A program made the translations under genes and the position numbers. DNA of 64,000 nucleotides from Lutjanus erythropterus. Taxonomy: Eukaryota > Chordata > Actinopteri > Lutjaniformes > Lutjanidae. Numbering within the stretch: position 1 is the first letter of the stretch; the number at the start of each line of letters is the position of its first letter. Location: NCBI GenBank assembly GCA_020091685.1, contig CM034594.1, forward strand, positions 42,481,250 through 42,545,249, read 5' to 3'. Under the pieces are notes generated by a model that saw only the letters and a program-made list of their open reading frames with translations, searched no databases and was not told the origin of the DNA. Shown in pieces: positions 54,493 to 64,000 of this stretch.

Positions 54493-54719
54493 TTGCGTGC
54501 TTGCAGCTCTGCCTCGCTGACTTTAAGCAGCCTGATTTCGCTGCTGACAGACAAACTCGGACTTTTCTCCAACTGCTGAAAAGTGCAGATTGAGCTCCAA
54601 CCTCAGACTGTTAACTGCACACACATTCTCACCCTGCCTCACTTCCACTGCAAACATCTCATCCTCTGCTCCATTTACTCCATCTAAAGTCCATCAGTCA
54701 GTCACTTCGATTCTATTAT

Positions 54720-55060
54720 TCGAAAATTTTTCACTTCATACTTAAAATCTGCCTGTTGATTGAAGTGTTAGCCATAAACGAGCGCAGGAGGTGTGTTTAT
54801 CTGAGTGCACTGATGTCTGTCCACACCGCAGGAACTCTTTATTGTGATGTGGCTGTATTTATCTCAGTAAATGCCTTTATTCCGTCAGAGCCAATTAGAC
54901 AATCAGTGTAATTAGCCAGAACGCAATTATACTACAGTCTGAACTCATTGAGAGCCTGTAATGGCTGGTACATTCATTGTGGAGAGCTGTGGGCCTTATT
55001 TTGCCCAGCTGGTGTCAGAGAAAGTGGAAGTGTGTTTTAATGTATAGTAACATTTGCACT
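54720..55060. promoter_or_regulatory. candidate conserved non-coding element 5' of tbx4
   Basis: Repeat-free block with several homeodomain-type cores close together: CCAATTAGAC, GTGTAATTAGCC and CGCAATTATAC at about 54890-54932, plus TTTATT words. It lies between MITEs, about 14 kb upstream of the coding start. This composition is typical of developmental enhancers. No homologue could be checked, so the call is inference. Confidence 0.35.
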
Positions 55061-55106
55061 TGTAATTATATGTGACCAAAGCCTGTGTTAGCACTGTAGG
55101 TAAATT

Positions 55107-55439
55107 TAGGGCTGCATCTAACAATTAGTTTTATAATCGATTAATCTGTCAACCATTTTCATGATTAATCAATTAGTTGTTTGGTCCTTAAAAAGTCATA
55201 AAATGGTTAAAAATGTTCCCAAAGCCCAAAGTGATGTCCTAAAATGTCTTGTTTTGTCCACAACTCAAATATATCTAGTTTAGTGAGGAGTAAAAATACC
55301 AGAAAATATTCACATTTAAGAAGCTGAAATTAGAGAATTTAAACTTTTTCTTTAAAAAATGACTAAAAACGATTAAACAGTTATCAAAAAGTTGGTGATT
55401 AATTTGGTAGTTGAGGACTAATTGCTAATCGCACCTCTA
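55107..55439. mobile_element. short hAT-like MITE, copy D (complete)
   Basis: It starts TAGGGCTGCATCTAACAATT and ends GCTAATCGCACCTCTA, an inverted pair. GGTAAATT occurs on both sides (55099-55106 and 55440-55447), a perfect 8-bp target duplication. At 333 bp it is the best-preserved member of the family and non-coding. Confidence 0.85.
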
Positions 55440-56411
55440 GGTAAATTTAAGGGGAAAACCTGGAGAAAAGTAATGCAGAAGTGAATGCGAAGTAGCTGTT
55501 TTATGCTCAAATTTGACCATATTTTATAGGCTTTAACTCAGCAGAAATGCACCAAACTGCATAGAAAAATCAACAGTTTTAACCACAAATGAAAAAAAAC
55601 CCATTCTGCTTAATAAAAAAAACAATGAGTAGTTGTCTATCTTGTGTATTCCTGTGTGTTCTTACCTCCTGCTTCGCTCTGACCTCTGTGCTCCTTCAGT
55701 CTCCTCTCAGTCCTCCTCACCGTGCAGAGCCATGCACATGCAGCACCTCCTGCAAGTGTCTGCTGCAATCAAAAAGTTAGATTTTTTTTTATAGCTGCAC
55801 AATTGAGCTGAGGTTCTGGAGGGGAATTGAACCTCCACACACTCCCACCGTCACGTGGTCGCAGCAGGAGGAGGTTACAGCTGCAGTCAGTCTGACACCA
55901 GTGTTAGACTGGGAAATATGACTTCCATTTGGTGATGACTGGAAGGGAGACGGACACCAGTATTAACAAGACTGTCTCTTAGAATGTTAATGAAATGCTG
56001 CATTTTATAGCCTTCAGCTATATTTTCATACAACTTTCCAACAGTGTGATAGTTCCTAATGTGCTCGTGGGATTTCAGGCAAAAACACAATGTTCACACA
56101 ACCAGGATTAACTCTATCTATTTATGAACATTACATTCTGTATATGTGTACAGTACATGGTTGTGAATGAAAACATCTTAACACACTCACCATCATGTTT
56201 TAAGTATTACTTTATAGGAATATTGTTATATTTCATATTAATGGTTGGCTCTTTTCAAAGTAATACTTTATTTATACCAGGAAATGCAAATGGTCACTAT
56301 CCAGTGAAAACCATGTATCTCCAAATTGGGTGAATGGGATTTTTTTAAATTAACTGTCCTTCATTCGTTTATGGAGAAAATTCACCTCTTTCTCAACCTG
56401 AATAAACAATT

Positions 56412-56530
56412 TTAGAGCTGCATGATGAGTCGATTAATTGATTAGTTTTCAACTATTAAATTCATTGCTAAATGTTTTAATAATTCATCTTTTTTTTAAG
56501 AAAGAAAAAAGGCTAAATTCTCAGATTTCT
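56412..56530. mobile_element. short hAT-like MITE, copy E (partial, reverse)
   Basis: TAGAGCTGCATGATGAGTCG, then TTAATTGATTAGTTTTCAAC and GCTAAATTCTCAGATTTC match the reverse of the family. The remainder is replaced by the minisatellite that follows. Confidence 0.6.
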
Positions 56531-56579
56531 GTGGAGGCCTATTTCAGCCACTAAAAGCAAAAATAATTATTAGACAAAA

Positions 56580-56975
56580 AATTAATCTTAAAAGTCATAA
56601 TGTAGAGATAAAACATCAAAATAAGATAAAAGTCATCATTATGGGATTAAAAAGAGGGAAATTATGAGATTAAAAAGTCATACTTATGGAACAAACAGTG
56701 GAAATTATGAGAAAAAAAGTCATATTTATGAGATTAAAAACTCAGAACTTAGATATAAAAAGTCATAATTATGAGATAAAAGTCAAAATTTTGGGATAAA
56801 ACATCAAAAAGGGACAAAAAAAATCATAATTATGAAACAAAAAGTGGAAACTGAGAAAGAAATGTCATAATAAAGAGAAATTAAGTAAGAAAAGTTGAAA
56901 TTATTATTATATAATTATGACTTTTTATCTCATAATTTAGACTTTTTCATCCCATAATTATGACTTACCACTGGG
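56580..56975. repeat. AAAGTCATAATTATGAGAT minisatellite
   Basis: About 15-20 imperfect units built on AAAAGTCATAATTATGAGAT. The last part (56925-56970) is inverted (GACTTTTTATCTCATAATTT), so the block can fold on itself. Confidence 0.8.
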
Positions 56976-57689
56976 ATAGTTTTTTTGTTTCACTGGCAGA
57001 AATGGGCTTTCATAGATTTCAGCGACTCAAATTTTCTGGTTTCAGGTTTCACTGAATTTCTGGACAGAACAGGACATTTGAGGACGTCATCTTGGACTCA
57101 CACAGCTGAAAACAGTTTTTTTAGCTGTTTTAGGGATGTGTGGTTTTGAAAGGATAACTATGACATGCAAGAAAACCTGAAAAATTCAATTTACTTTGAG
57201 CCATGTTATTGAATGTGTAAAAATCTGGCATTTTAATGAGTCTGAAACAAGGTGAAGAAGATGTTATTATACCTGAAAATATTGGACCCTAACAACAAAC
57301 TCCTTTCTTTTTTTCTATTCTATAAGATTTTATACATACTGCTGTCTGTAACGTCTCTGTTGAATAGATTCATTGTATCTCTCAGTGTTGCTGTGCTCAC
57401 TATGCTGCTGTTATTATATCATCTCGAGTTGAAAACCAGGTCATTTTGCTGCTTCAGGCTATTGGGATGTGACTACTTTCAAATTGTGAATGTGCATTTT
57501 GCATTGCTAAAAACAAGTCGCCCACGTGTCTGAATGAATAAATCACACATTCATACATAAACTGTGCTGCTGCTCTTCCATTCTGATTTTGTCCGGTCAG
57601 TGCTTTAAGCTGCATGTCTCTGTCATACCAGGCTGAAAACATAGTTCATCTTCAGTGTGGTGTGGCGGTTAAACTGCTTCAGTTTCACT

Positions 57690-58150
57690 CATTTGAAGCG
57701 TAGCTGCTGTTGGTGTCGTGGTTGAAGGAGTGAGTGGGGGGGTGTCAGATTTACAGTGGTGGGAGTCTGGCCTTTTCTCTCCCTGGCAAAACATTTTCTT
57801 GTGTAATTGGCGGGAGGTGGGGAGGGCGGGGGATCTGGCTAATGCACGACCCCACATTTCTTACCCTGTCTTGTTTCTCCTCCAGTCAAAATGGTGGAGG
57901 CTGAGGCTCCTTTTCTCGTTAGCTGGATACAGTGTCGGCCTCCTCCCCCTCCTCCCCATTCTCCACACTGCTTCATTTCTAATCACTGATTGGCCATTTT
58001 CACTCCTGGCCAATGTTGAGCTTTAAGTGGCCACAGTGCGTCACAGACAAGGTGGAGATTTCTGTCTCGGCTCCCCTCCTCAGGCCTCCAGCGAGATATT
58101 GTTCATGGCTCACCTCCAATACATTGCATGAGCACGTGTTCGCACATATA
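57690..58150. other. unique GC-richer block 5' of tbx4
   Basis: Repeat-free with GGCGGGAGGTGGGGAGGGCGG, CACTGATTGGCCA and TGAGCACGTGTTCGC. Plus frames (57718-58026, 58013-58228) overlap and have no recognised domain. It is a possible regulatory block. Confidence 0.25.
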
Positions 58151-59024
58151 GGATGGAGCCGTTCTGAACATCATGTTTCAATGAGTAATTGGATACAACA
58201 TGTGATTAATCATTCCACCCTTTCCTAGTTTGATTGAAAGAACAAGATTCCTAAATTTGCAGCAACATAAAACTACTTCCCTGTGTATTTCTGTGTGTAA
58301 GAAACCTTTAAAGGTGCACGAAACAATTTTTCTATAAGAACCATGGATCAGATGACAATGTGTAAAGTGTAAGGTGTTGCTCATAGTGTCAAACCCACAG
58401 AGAATTATCACCCAACTCTGCACTTCCCCTCATCTCTGAGCATTTTACCACCTTTCAGCTCATTGTTTTGGTTCAACACCCACAACTTTTCTGCTTTGGT
58501 TCAGTCTCACTGCTCTCATCAACCTTGTTTCCAGCAGCAGGCAGCTGTTTTCAGCAAGGAAAAAAACACTCTTTCTGGAACCAAACAGCAGACAGGCAAA
58601 GCTAGCTGGTAGCTTATGTACATTGTGCATTATTTAGCAGCTTAAAATCCAGGTATTTCCCCCAGGAGGTGGTGGAGGCCAAAAATGGAGCTAAAAAAAC
58701 GGTGTGAATATTGACTTTACATTTCATTACCTTTCATTAGGCGATGAAATGTCATCGCCTCTCAGCGTCTGATATTGATTTATTGTCTGACATAGTTAGG
58801 TTTATGTTTGGGGTTACCATGACTATGAAAGTCACATGTCACTGAAGCAAATCATAACACAAGTCAAGTCATGTACATAATTCACTTGTCACTCATGCTT
58901 GCAACACAAAAGTAATGGGTGATAGTCCTGTGTTTGTTTGATCCATCCATCCATCCCACCTCCTCCATGTGCTGACTGTCTCACTCTTTATACTACGCCA
59001 ACTGCCCGGGGTGTCTTGTATAGC

Positions 59025-59290
59025 TGTGTATGAGTCACTGAGGGGCGGTGACATTTCATCTTGTGTCTGACAAGGTGGGAGTGAGACTGGGCTGAAAATG
59101 CAAGAAAGTCTGGAAAGAGGATGCACCGGATGGTTTGGTCAAACACAGGAGATTCATCCAGGAGACTGGGGTTTGGTTCCCATGTGAGACCAGAAGTCAA
59201 TGTTGATTATTTCAATAAAGTAGTTATTTTTAACCCAAACCTTGTTCTAAATGTAACAAAGTAGTTTTGGTGCCTAAACCTAATCAAAAC
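59025..59290. repeat. dispersed repeat block related to 20340-21010
   Basis: GAGTCACTGAGGGGCGGTGAC, then CCAGGAGACTGGGGTTTGG, GTGAGACCAGAAGTCA and TTGGTGCCTAAACCTAATCA. All have counterparts in or near the other copies at 20389-20965 and 24660-24725. Confidence 0.5.
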
Positions 59291-59779
59291 CTTTATTGCG
59301 AAAGTCTTACATTGCATATTAATAGTTGTTATATTAGTTAGTTACTGTTGCTATGCCTGTCTTGTACTTAACATCTGGAGTTTACAGTTATAACTGTGAC
59401 AGTTTTATCACTTGATATTCTTCTGAATATTTGAAACAATACATCTTTAGTTTTCCAAAACTGGGTTTGGTATTTCTTGCCAGCAACCTTCCATTTTCTC
59501 AGCTGAGATTTTATCCGCTGGATAATTAAGTAAATGTTGGATCCATAAGTTGGTTGAAAACACTGTGTCCAGTTGATTTAACTGTATTGAGCTTGTTTTA
59601 GAATGAGGTTCTTGTTAAAGAGGAGTTTTTGGTCTTCCTGCTGGAATACTTATGACAGAAATACATTCATAGGCATTGGAAAAGCAGGGGATTTGGCTTA
59701 AAGAGATGATCAATAATGCTCATGACATCATTCGACCACCCAGTCAGATCAGCTGGATGCACCACTGCAGATCACACCA

Positions 59780-60090
59780 GGAGGAGTGGAGGATAGAGGG
59801 GATAAAAACCCAGCTTGGACTTAAGGCTGCTCCTGGATAATGTCCACTCAGGACATTGAAACGGATAAAATGAAACTCAGGCAGGCCAAGAGACCTGTTC
59901 CACCACAAAATCCTGGATCAAGGCGCTGCACCTGATCCATGGACCGTACTCCAAGTTAACAGCACGCAACATGCAAGACTCCCACAAGATGAGGGGAGGA
60001 GGACTCTGTGCTTACATCAATGATGCTTGGTGCTCAAGCCAAATCAAAGCTGCTGGACAGTGTTTCCCAGATGCTGAACTTTGTATGTGA
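59780..60090 (+). mobile_element. non-LTR retrotransposon (LINE) fragment, endonuclease region
   Basis: Frames broken by shifts and stops include TQDIETDKMKLRQAKR and, at 59989-60090, MRGGGLCAYINDAWCSSQIK followed by AAGQCFPDAELCM. The pattern rGGGlc.YiN..WC with a following C.PD.E is characteristic of the endonuclease domain of L2/CR1/Rex-like fish LINEs, and LD.K.DELRLRQ precedes it there. No reverse transcriptase follows, so it is 5'-region debris. Confidence 0.55.
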
Positions 60091-60179
60091 AGATGTCGAC
60101 CATATGATCACAATCTTGATGCAAAGGCTTGGATGACCTTCTTGGATGGCTAAAGTACTACTAAAGGGCTGCATGTCTC

Positions 60180-61960
60180 AGGCACTGAATTAAAATATTC
60201 TTGTATTGCAGAGTATCGTACTTATATTTCTGAGGTTATTATGAGTATTATAATGAAAGTTTCATGTTACATTTTTTAGCATATGTTCAATTAATTCATT
60301 CGATTTATTGGACAATTTAGTAACTTTTCCATGAGTTATGACCCAGCAATAGATCTGACAAAAAATGCCCATTTACTTGCAGGTCCACTTACTTTTTCCT
60401 TAGCTTTTCATACAGTCATCATCAGATAGAATTTGTTCAGTTGTCATGGATGTTTTCACGTCATGCAGCCTCAGTGGCTGTTTTGATTACATGCATATCA
60501 TTTAGAGGGTTCCTGTTTCCTTTAAAGACAATATGATCCAGTTGAATGCTCCAGAAAAACCTAGTATGTAGACCTCAATTAGATTGTTTCGTCAAATATA
60601 TTTCTGGATTCTGGCTCAAAAGTCCCAGATATTTTGAAGAGGGTTTTCTGCCGTCTAGAAACCAGAAATTTCTTAATCTAAAGGTTGATTCAGTTCAACT
60701 AGAAAAGGCCTTGACTTCTAGGAAACGTACTCCCTCGGTATTATTTTTTATTTGTTTGGAGCTGAGCTTCACATGATGTGTTCAAGTGTTGTTTTGAATA
60801 TGTCACAGTGTGTATCTTCATTATGTTGGAGGGATTAAGCTCTGTGGTCACATTAGGTCGAGCCCCAAATCCTTTGTGGCCAATTAATGGTGGAGTGGTG
60901 GTTCAGGTCTCCGCAAAGGCATTTAAACTTAGTCACAAACACTGGTTTGACACATTTGGAAGTTGGCTGGTGTTTCCTCCTGCAGTTTGCAGCATCTATG
61001 CCTCAAGTGGCAGCTATGTGAAAATAACTTCACTAATATCCATCTTATTATAGATGATGAACAATTAACTCCTGCTTTCTTTAATGATTTTTTTAAATAG
61101 GCTATTTTAATTATTTACTGACACAAAGATATTTTTCCCTTTATTTAGATATGTACAATGTCATAAAGTCCTAAGAACAGTAAATCTACTGAAACTATCT
61201 TGAAGAAAAGTTCAAACTATTCATCTTTGGAGTTGGCACAGACCAGCTCTGCTTCCAGACACAACATTAATATGTGAGTGTTCGCTGCAGAGCAGTTAAC
61301 CTACAGCTCAGAGCAAACAATGAGGCAGAGCTAACTCACACTGAGTCAACGTCCTCCCGCTTTCCATCAACAGCCACAGACACACTGCTGCACTTTCCCA
61401 AACACTGAGAGCGTGTGAGAACTGATGGAGCTGCTGCACAGGTCATTACACACATTTACTGCTAGATAGTAAAAAAAAAAGAAGAGGGTTGATTTACCAA
61501 ACGATTTCGACAATGACAATCATTAACTATTAAATTAGTTTTAGGTATATACAATCGTGGATATCAGTTTCTACCATTTGATTTCTCCTATTTGAACTAA
61601 TCACTGTCTTTAGTTTGGTTAAGAGCTGGTGTGTGTGTGGGACGTGGGATGTTAAAAGCATCAAATGACAACTTCAGAACTTTATTGTCTTTCTGAACAA
61701 TGTAGCATATTTGTTAAAATGTTTCACAAATCATTAGAAATAAGATATACATCTTGCTTGGTTTTACTCCCAAAAGTCAGTATCACTTTGAAATTAGAGG
61801 CATATATACTGTAGAAATCACACAGATCACATTGATGTGAACTAATGTGAACAGATGTAACTGTGTCTGAAGTGGTTTGTATTAAGTTGGTGGTTCCCAC
61901 ATAACATTATGTTTTTCTGGTTGCTGATTGTGGTGATGAGATGGTTTGCTTGAGATGTTC
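60180..61960. other. 5' flank before the duplicated exon; no gene recognised
   Basis: AT-rich with open frames of 76-91 codons at 60546-61053 that show no known domain. The stretch 61230-61450 was read for a copy of tbx4 exon 1 (MLQEKVS) and none was seen. Confidence 0.4.
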
Positions 61961-61966
61961 CTTTAG

Positions 61967-62052
61967 AACATTAAAGTGGTTCTTCATGAGAGGGAGCTGT
62001 GGAACAAGTTCCATGAGGCCGGCACAGAGATGATCATCACTAAATCAGGCAG
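61967..62052 (+). pseudogene. inverted duplicate of tbx4 coding exon 2
   Basis: The plus strand reads [20 protein letters not shown] then EMIITKSG, followed by AG and the donor GTTAGTAAAG. It is preceded by the acceptor CCTTTAG. Against tbx4 exon 2 it has 4 differences in 86 bases: two synonymous, plus Lys to Asn and Ala to Ser. It lacks the first three codons (NIE). Intron homology continues about 15 bases downstream and, in patches (ATTATGTTT, GATTGTG, TGAGATGGTTTGCT), about 80 bases upstream. No copy of exon 1 is seen upstream, and no RMFPSYKV exon in the 1.95 kb downstream. It cannot be spliced into tbx4 because it is on the other strand. It is either a stranded exon copy or one exon of an inverted paralogue extending past the window. 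Confidence 0.8.
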
Positions 62053-62980
62053 GTTAGTAAAGCAGCAGCCAGACATGAAGATGACAAAATCATTAGTTAT
62101 GTTTAACTTCAAAAAATTGTCACAAAGCTATTATTCTTAACAAAATGTAATGTTGGATGATGAACCAACATGTACAGAATGTTGTAAGTTCATTTTAAGA
62201 TCATTTTTATATACTGTTGGGTAATTTAATCTAAAGAATGCATTATTTTATAAAATAATCATAGGTTTTGTATGTAAACCTTAATATGTGAAGTAACTAT
62301 TAACTACAGCCAAGGCATAAAAAGTTCAATATTTCAATCAGAAGTAAGATTAAGAAAAATTCTTAAGGTAACAACACAGCATAATGTGAGCTTCCTACTG
62401 TCAAAAAGTCCTCTTTTCATATAAACAATTATATAACTGTTTCCATTCTCAGAACCTTTTTTTTTACCTTTTAACTTTTAAAAACTCATCAGAGAAGGTT
62501 TATACACACTCATCCTGACTAAAATAATATAATGATTCACCACCACAGAGCTTGAGAGGTCGCAGAACTGTGGTTTGCTAAGTAGATTACTATTTTTGTG
62601 TAAGATTTTTTTTTTTTAAACTTTGTTTTGTTAACAATCTTTTGCATAAAATGTGGTTTTAGTTAACATGTGCAAATCTAATTTTGACAGCATCAGAGCA
62701 GAAAAAGCCTTGGGGGCCCCCTGTAGTTATTGCTGCCCCCTGTGGGAGGGCCTGGAGCCGGTGTATGAAGTTGTAGCAGTGGGTAGATGGTCCTCAGCTT
62801 GTCATGCCAGGTGTATTAATTTTTCATTATGGAGTCTTCAAGTTGTTGTTATTGTTTAGTTGGCTTTTTTTTTTTTTTTTTTTAACTTTTTGAGAAATGT
62901 TATTGTATGTAAAGAAAATATTGCTGCCATGCCAGAAAAAGAAAAATGGATCAGTCTCACATTGAGATGTGAAAAGATAT
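62053..62980. other. 3' of the duplicated exon; no further exon seen
   Basis: Intron-like AT-rich sequence. No frame for [12 protein letters not shown] or other T-box blocks was found on the plus strand through 64000. A G/C block at 62708-62760 (GGGGGCCCCCTG) is not coding by any homology I recognise. Confidence 0.4.
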
Positions 62981-63370
62981 TTTCATGTTATTACGACATA
63001 CAAATTTGTCATGTTATAACAAGAAACCTTTGTTGTTATGACAATATACTGTTAATCTGAAAAGTTTTATGTTTTATTGTGATATGTGATCATTTATTAT
63101 CACGTTATAACAAGAAGCTTTTTTTTTTTTATAACAATCTACTATTTATTTTATTATAAAGCAAAATGTTCATGTTATACCATGATGACTTATTGTTATA
63201 ACAATAAAAATGATCACATTATAACATCCTATGTTATAACCAGATACAGAGTAAATTGCTAAAACAAATAAAGTTTACTGTTATAACGTAATTTCTAATA
63301 ATGTGAAAAAGTCTTATTATTATTGCTGTTGTATTAATAAACTTGTCATGTTATAATGTGATACATTTTT
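62980..63370. repeat. degenerate TTATAACA/TGTTATAA palindromic array
   Basis: CATGTTATAACAAGAAAC, CACGTTATAACAAGAAGC, CATTATAACATCCTATG and GTTATAACGTAATTTC repeat about every 40-60 bases in alternating orientation, forming a self-complementary AT-rich array. Confidence 0.7.
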
Positions 63371-64000
63371 CTTTTTCTGTTGTAGCAGCAATATGTTGCT
63401 ATAAGAAACAACTGTATAATATATCTATATAAAAACACAGCTGGAATATGTTCTTACTGTCGGGGCCACAGCGACCATTAAGAACGCCAGAATTCTTTCT
63501 TGGAGAACTTTGCCGTGCATACAGTTACAGATGAATACAACATAGCAAAATAATGAGAAAATGAGGAGGTACGGACAGGGGGCGGGGTCTCTGTGGATGC
63601 AGGCGCCGCCACACACTTTTGGTGGCTTGTGGGTGATGATTGAGGGGGATTATTTTTATGAGTATGGATTGTTTTTTGGGGGAAATCCTTCATAGTTTGC
63701 CTTTAAATGTGACTAAATAAAATGGAAAGATTTAGTACTTATTCAGTGGAATTATATTCATGGCAGTGGAATATTCTTTGAAATAGCATCAACTCCAATC
63801 ACATCACCAATGGCACCGATAATTTGATGCCTATGCTAAAATTTCTGAGGACAGCAAAGTCCTCGAGGGGAAATTTAGACTCATGACTTCAGTATTTCTA
63901 AAACCTTTGCTTGGGCCCTGCTCAGAGGCTCTTGCTACCAAATATGTAGTCTCCTGCTCCCGCATGACCCTAAATAGAAGAAGATGTTTATTATTAAAGT

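Overview
This window is from a ray-finned fish, most likely a percomorph teleost. It is AT-rich and intron-rich, with (CA/TG)n and (TA)n microsatellites and many small non-autonomous DNA transposons of the kind that fill teleost introns. There is no sign of bacterial gene organisation. One protein-coding gene can be read in full: the T-box transcription factor tbx4, on the minus strand, with 8 coding exons between 40499 (start) and 11696 (stop). The exons join with consistent phases and GT/AG splice sites into a 546-residue protein. That is close to the length I recall for mammalian TBX4, and the T-box core is almost identical. In vertebrates tbx4 specifies hindlimb/pelvic-fin identity and usually lies between tbx2(b), upstream, and brip1, downstream. 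Neither neighbour is recognisable here.

Layout. 1-11695: 3' flank and probable 3' UTR, with a CpG-rich block at 60-300, a TTAA-flanked MITE, hAT-type MITEs and a Harbinger Myb-domain remnant. 11696-13896: the last four coding exons, closely packed. 13897-23365: intron 4 (9.5 kb), with a complete hAT MITE with target duplications and several unique GC-richer blocks. 23366-26065: exons 4 and 3. 26066-39800: the 13.7 kb second intron, with nested transposons, a 1 kb inverted-repeat element and a second Harbinger remnant, plus unique stretches that could be regulatory. 39801-40501: exons 2 and 1. A splice acceptor two bases before the ATG implies at least one upstream non-coding exon. A GC-rich block at about 51.2-52.0 kb is the best candidate for that exon and the promoter, but this is not proven. 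52-64 kb: 5' flank with MITEs, a possible conserved non-coding element near 54.7-55.05 kb and a LINE fragment.

The most unusual item is a second, inverted copy of tbx4 coding exon 2 on the plus strand at 61967-62052. It has 82 of 86 bases identical, an open frame and both splice signals kept, and it lies about 22 kb upstream of the original. The adjoining intron sequence is much more diverged. It may be a stranded exon duplicate, a product of gene conversion, or one exon of a head-to-head T-box paralogue that continues past the window edge.
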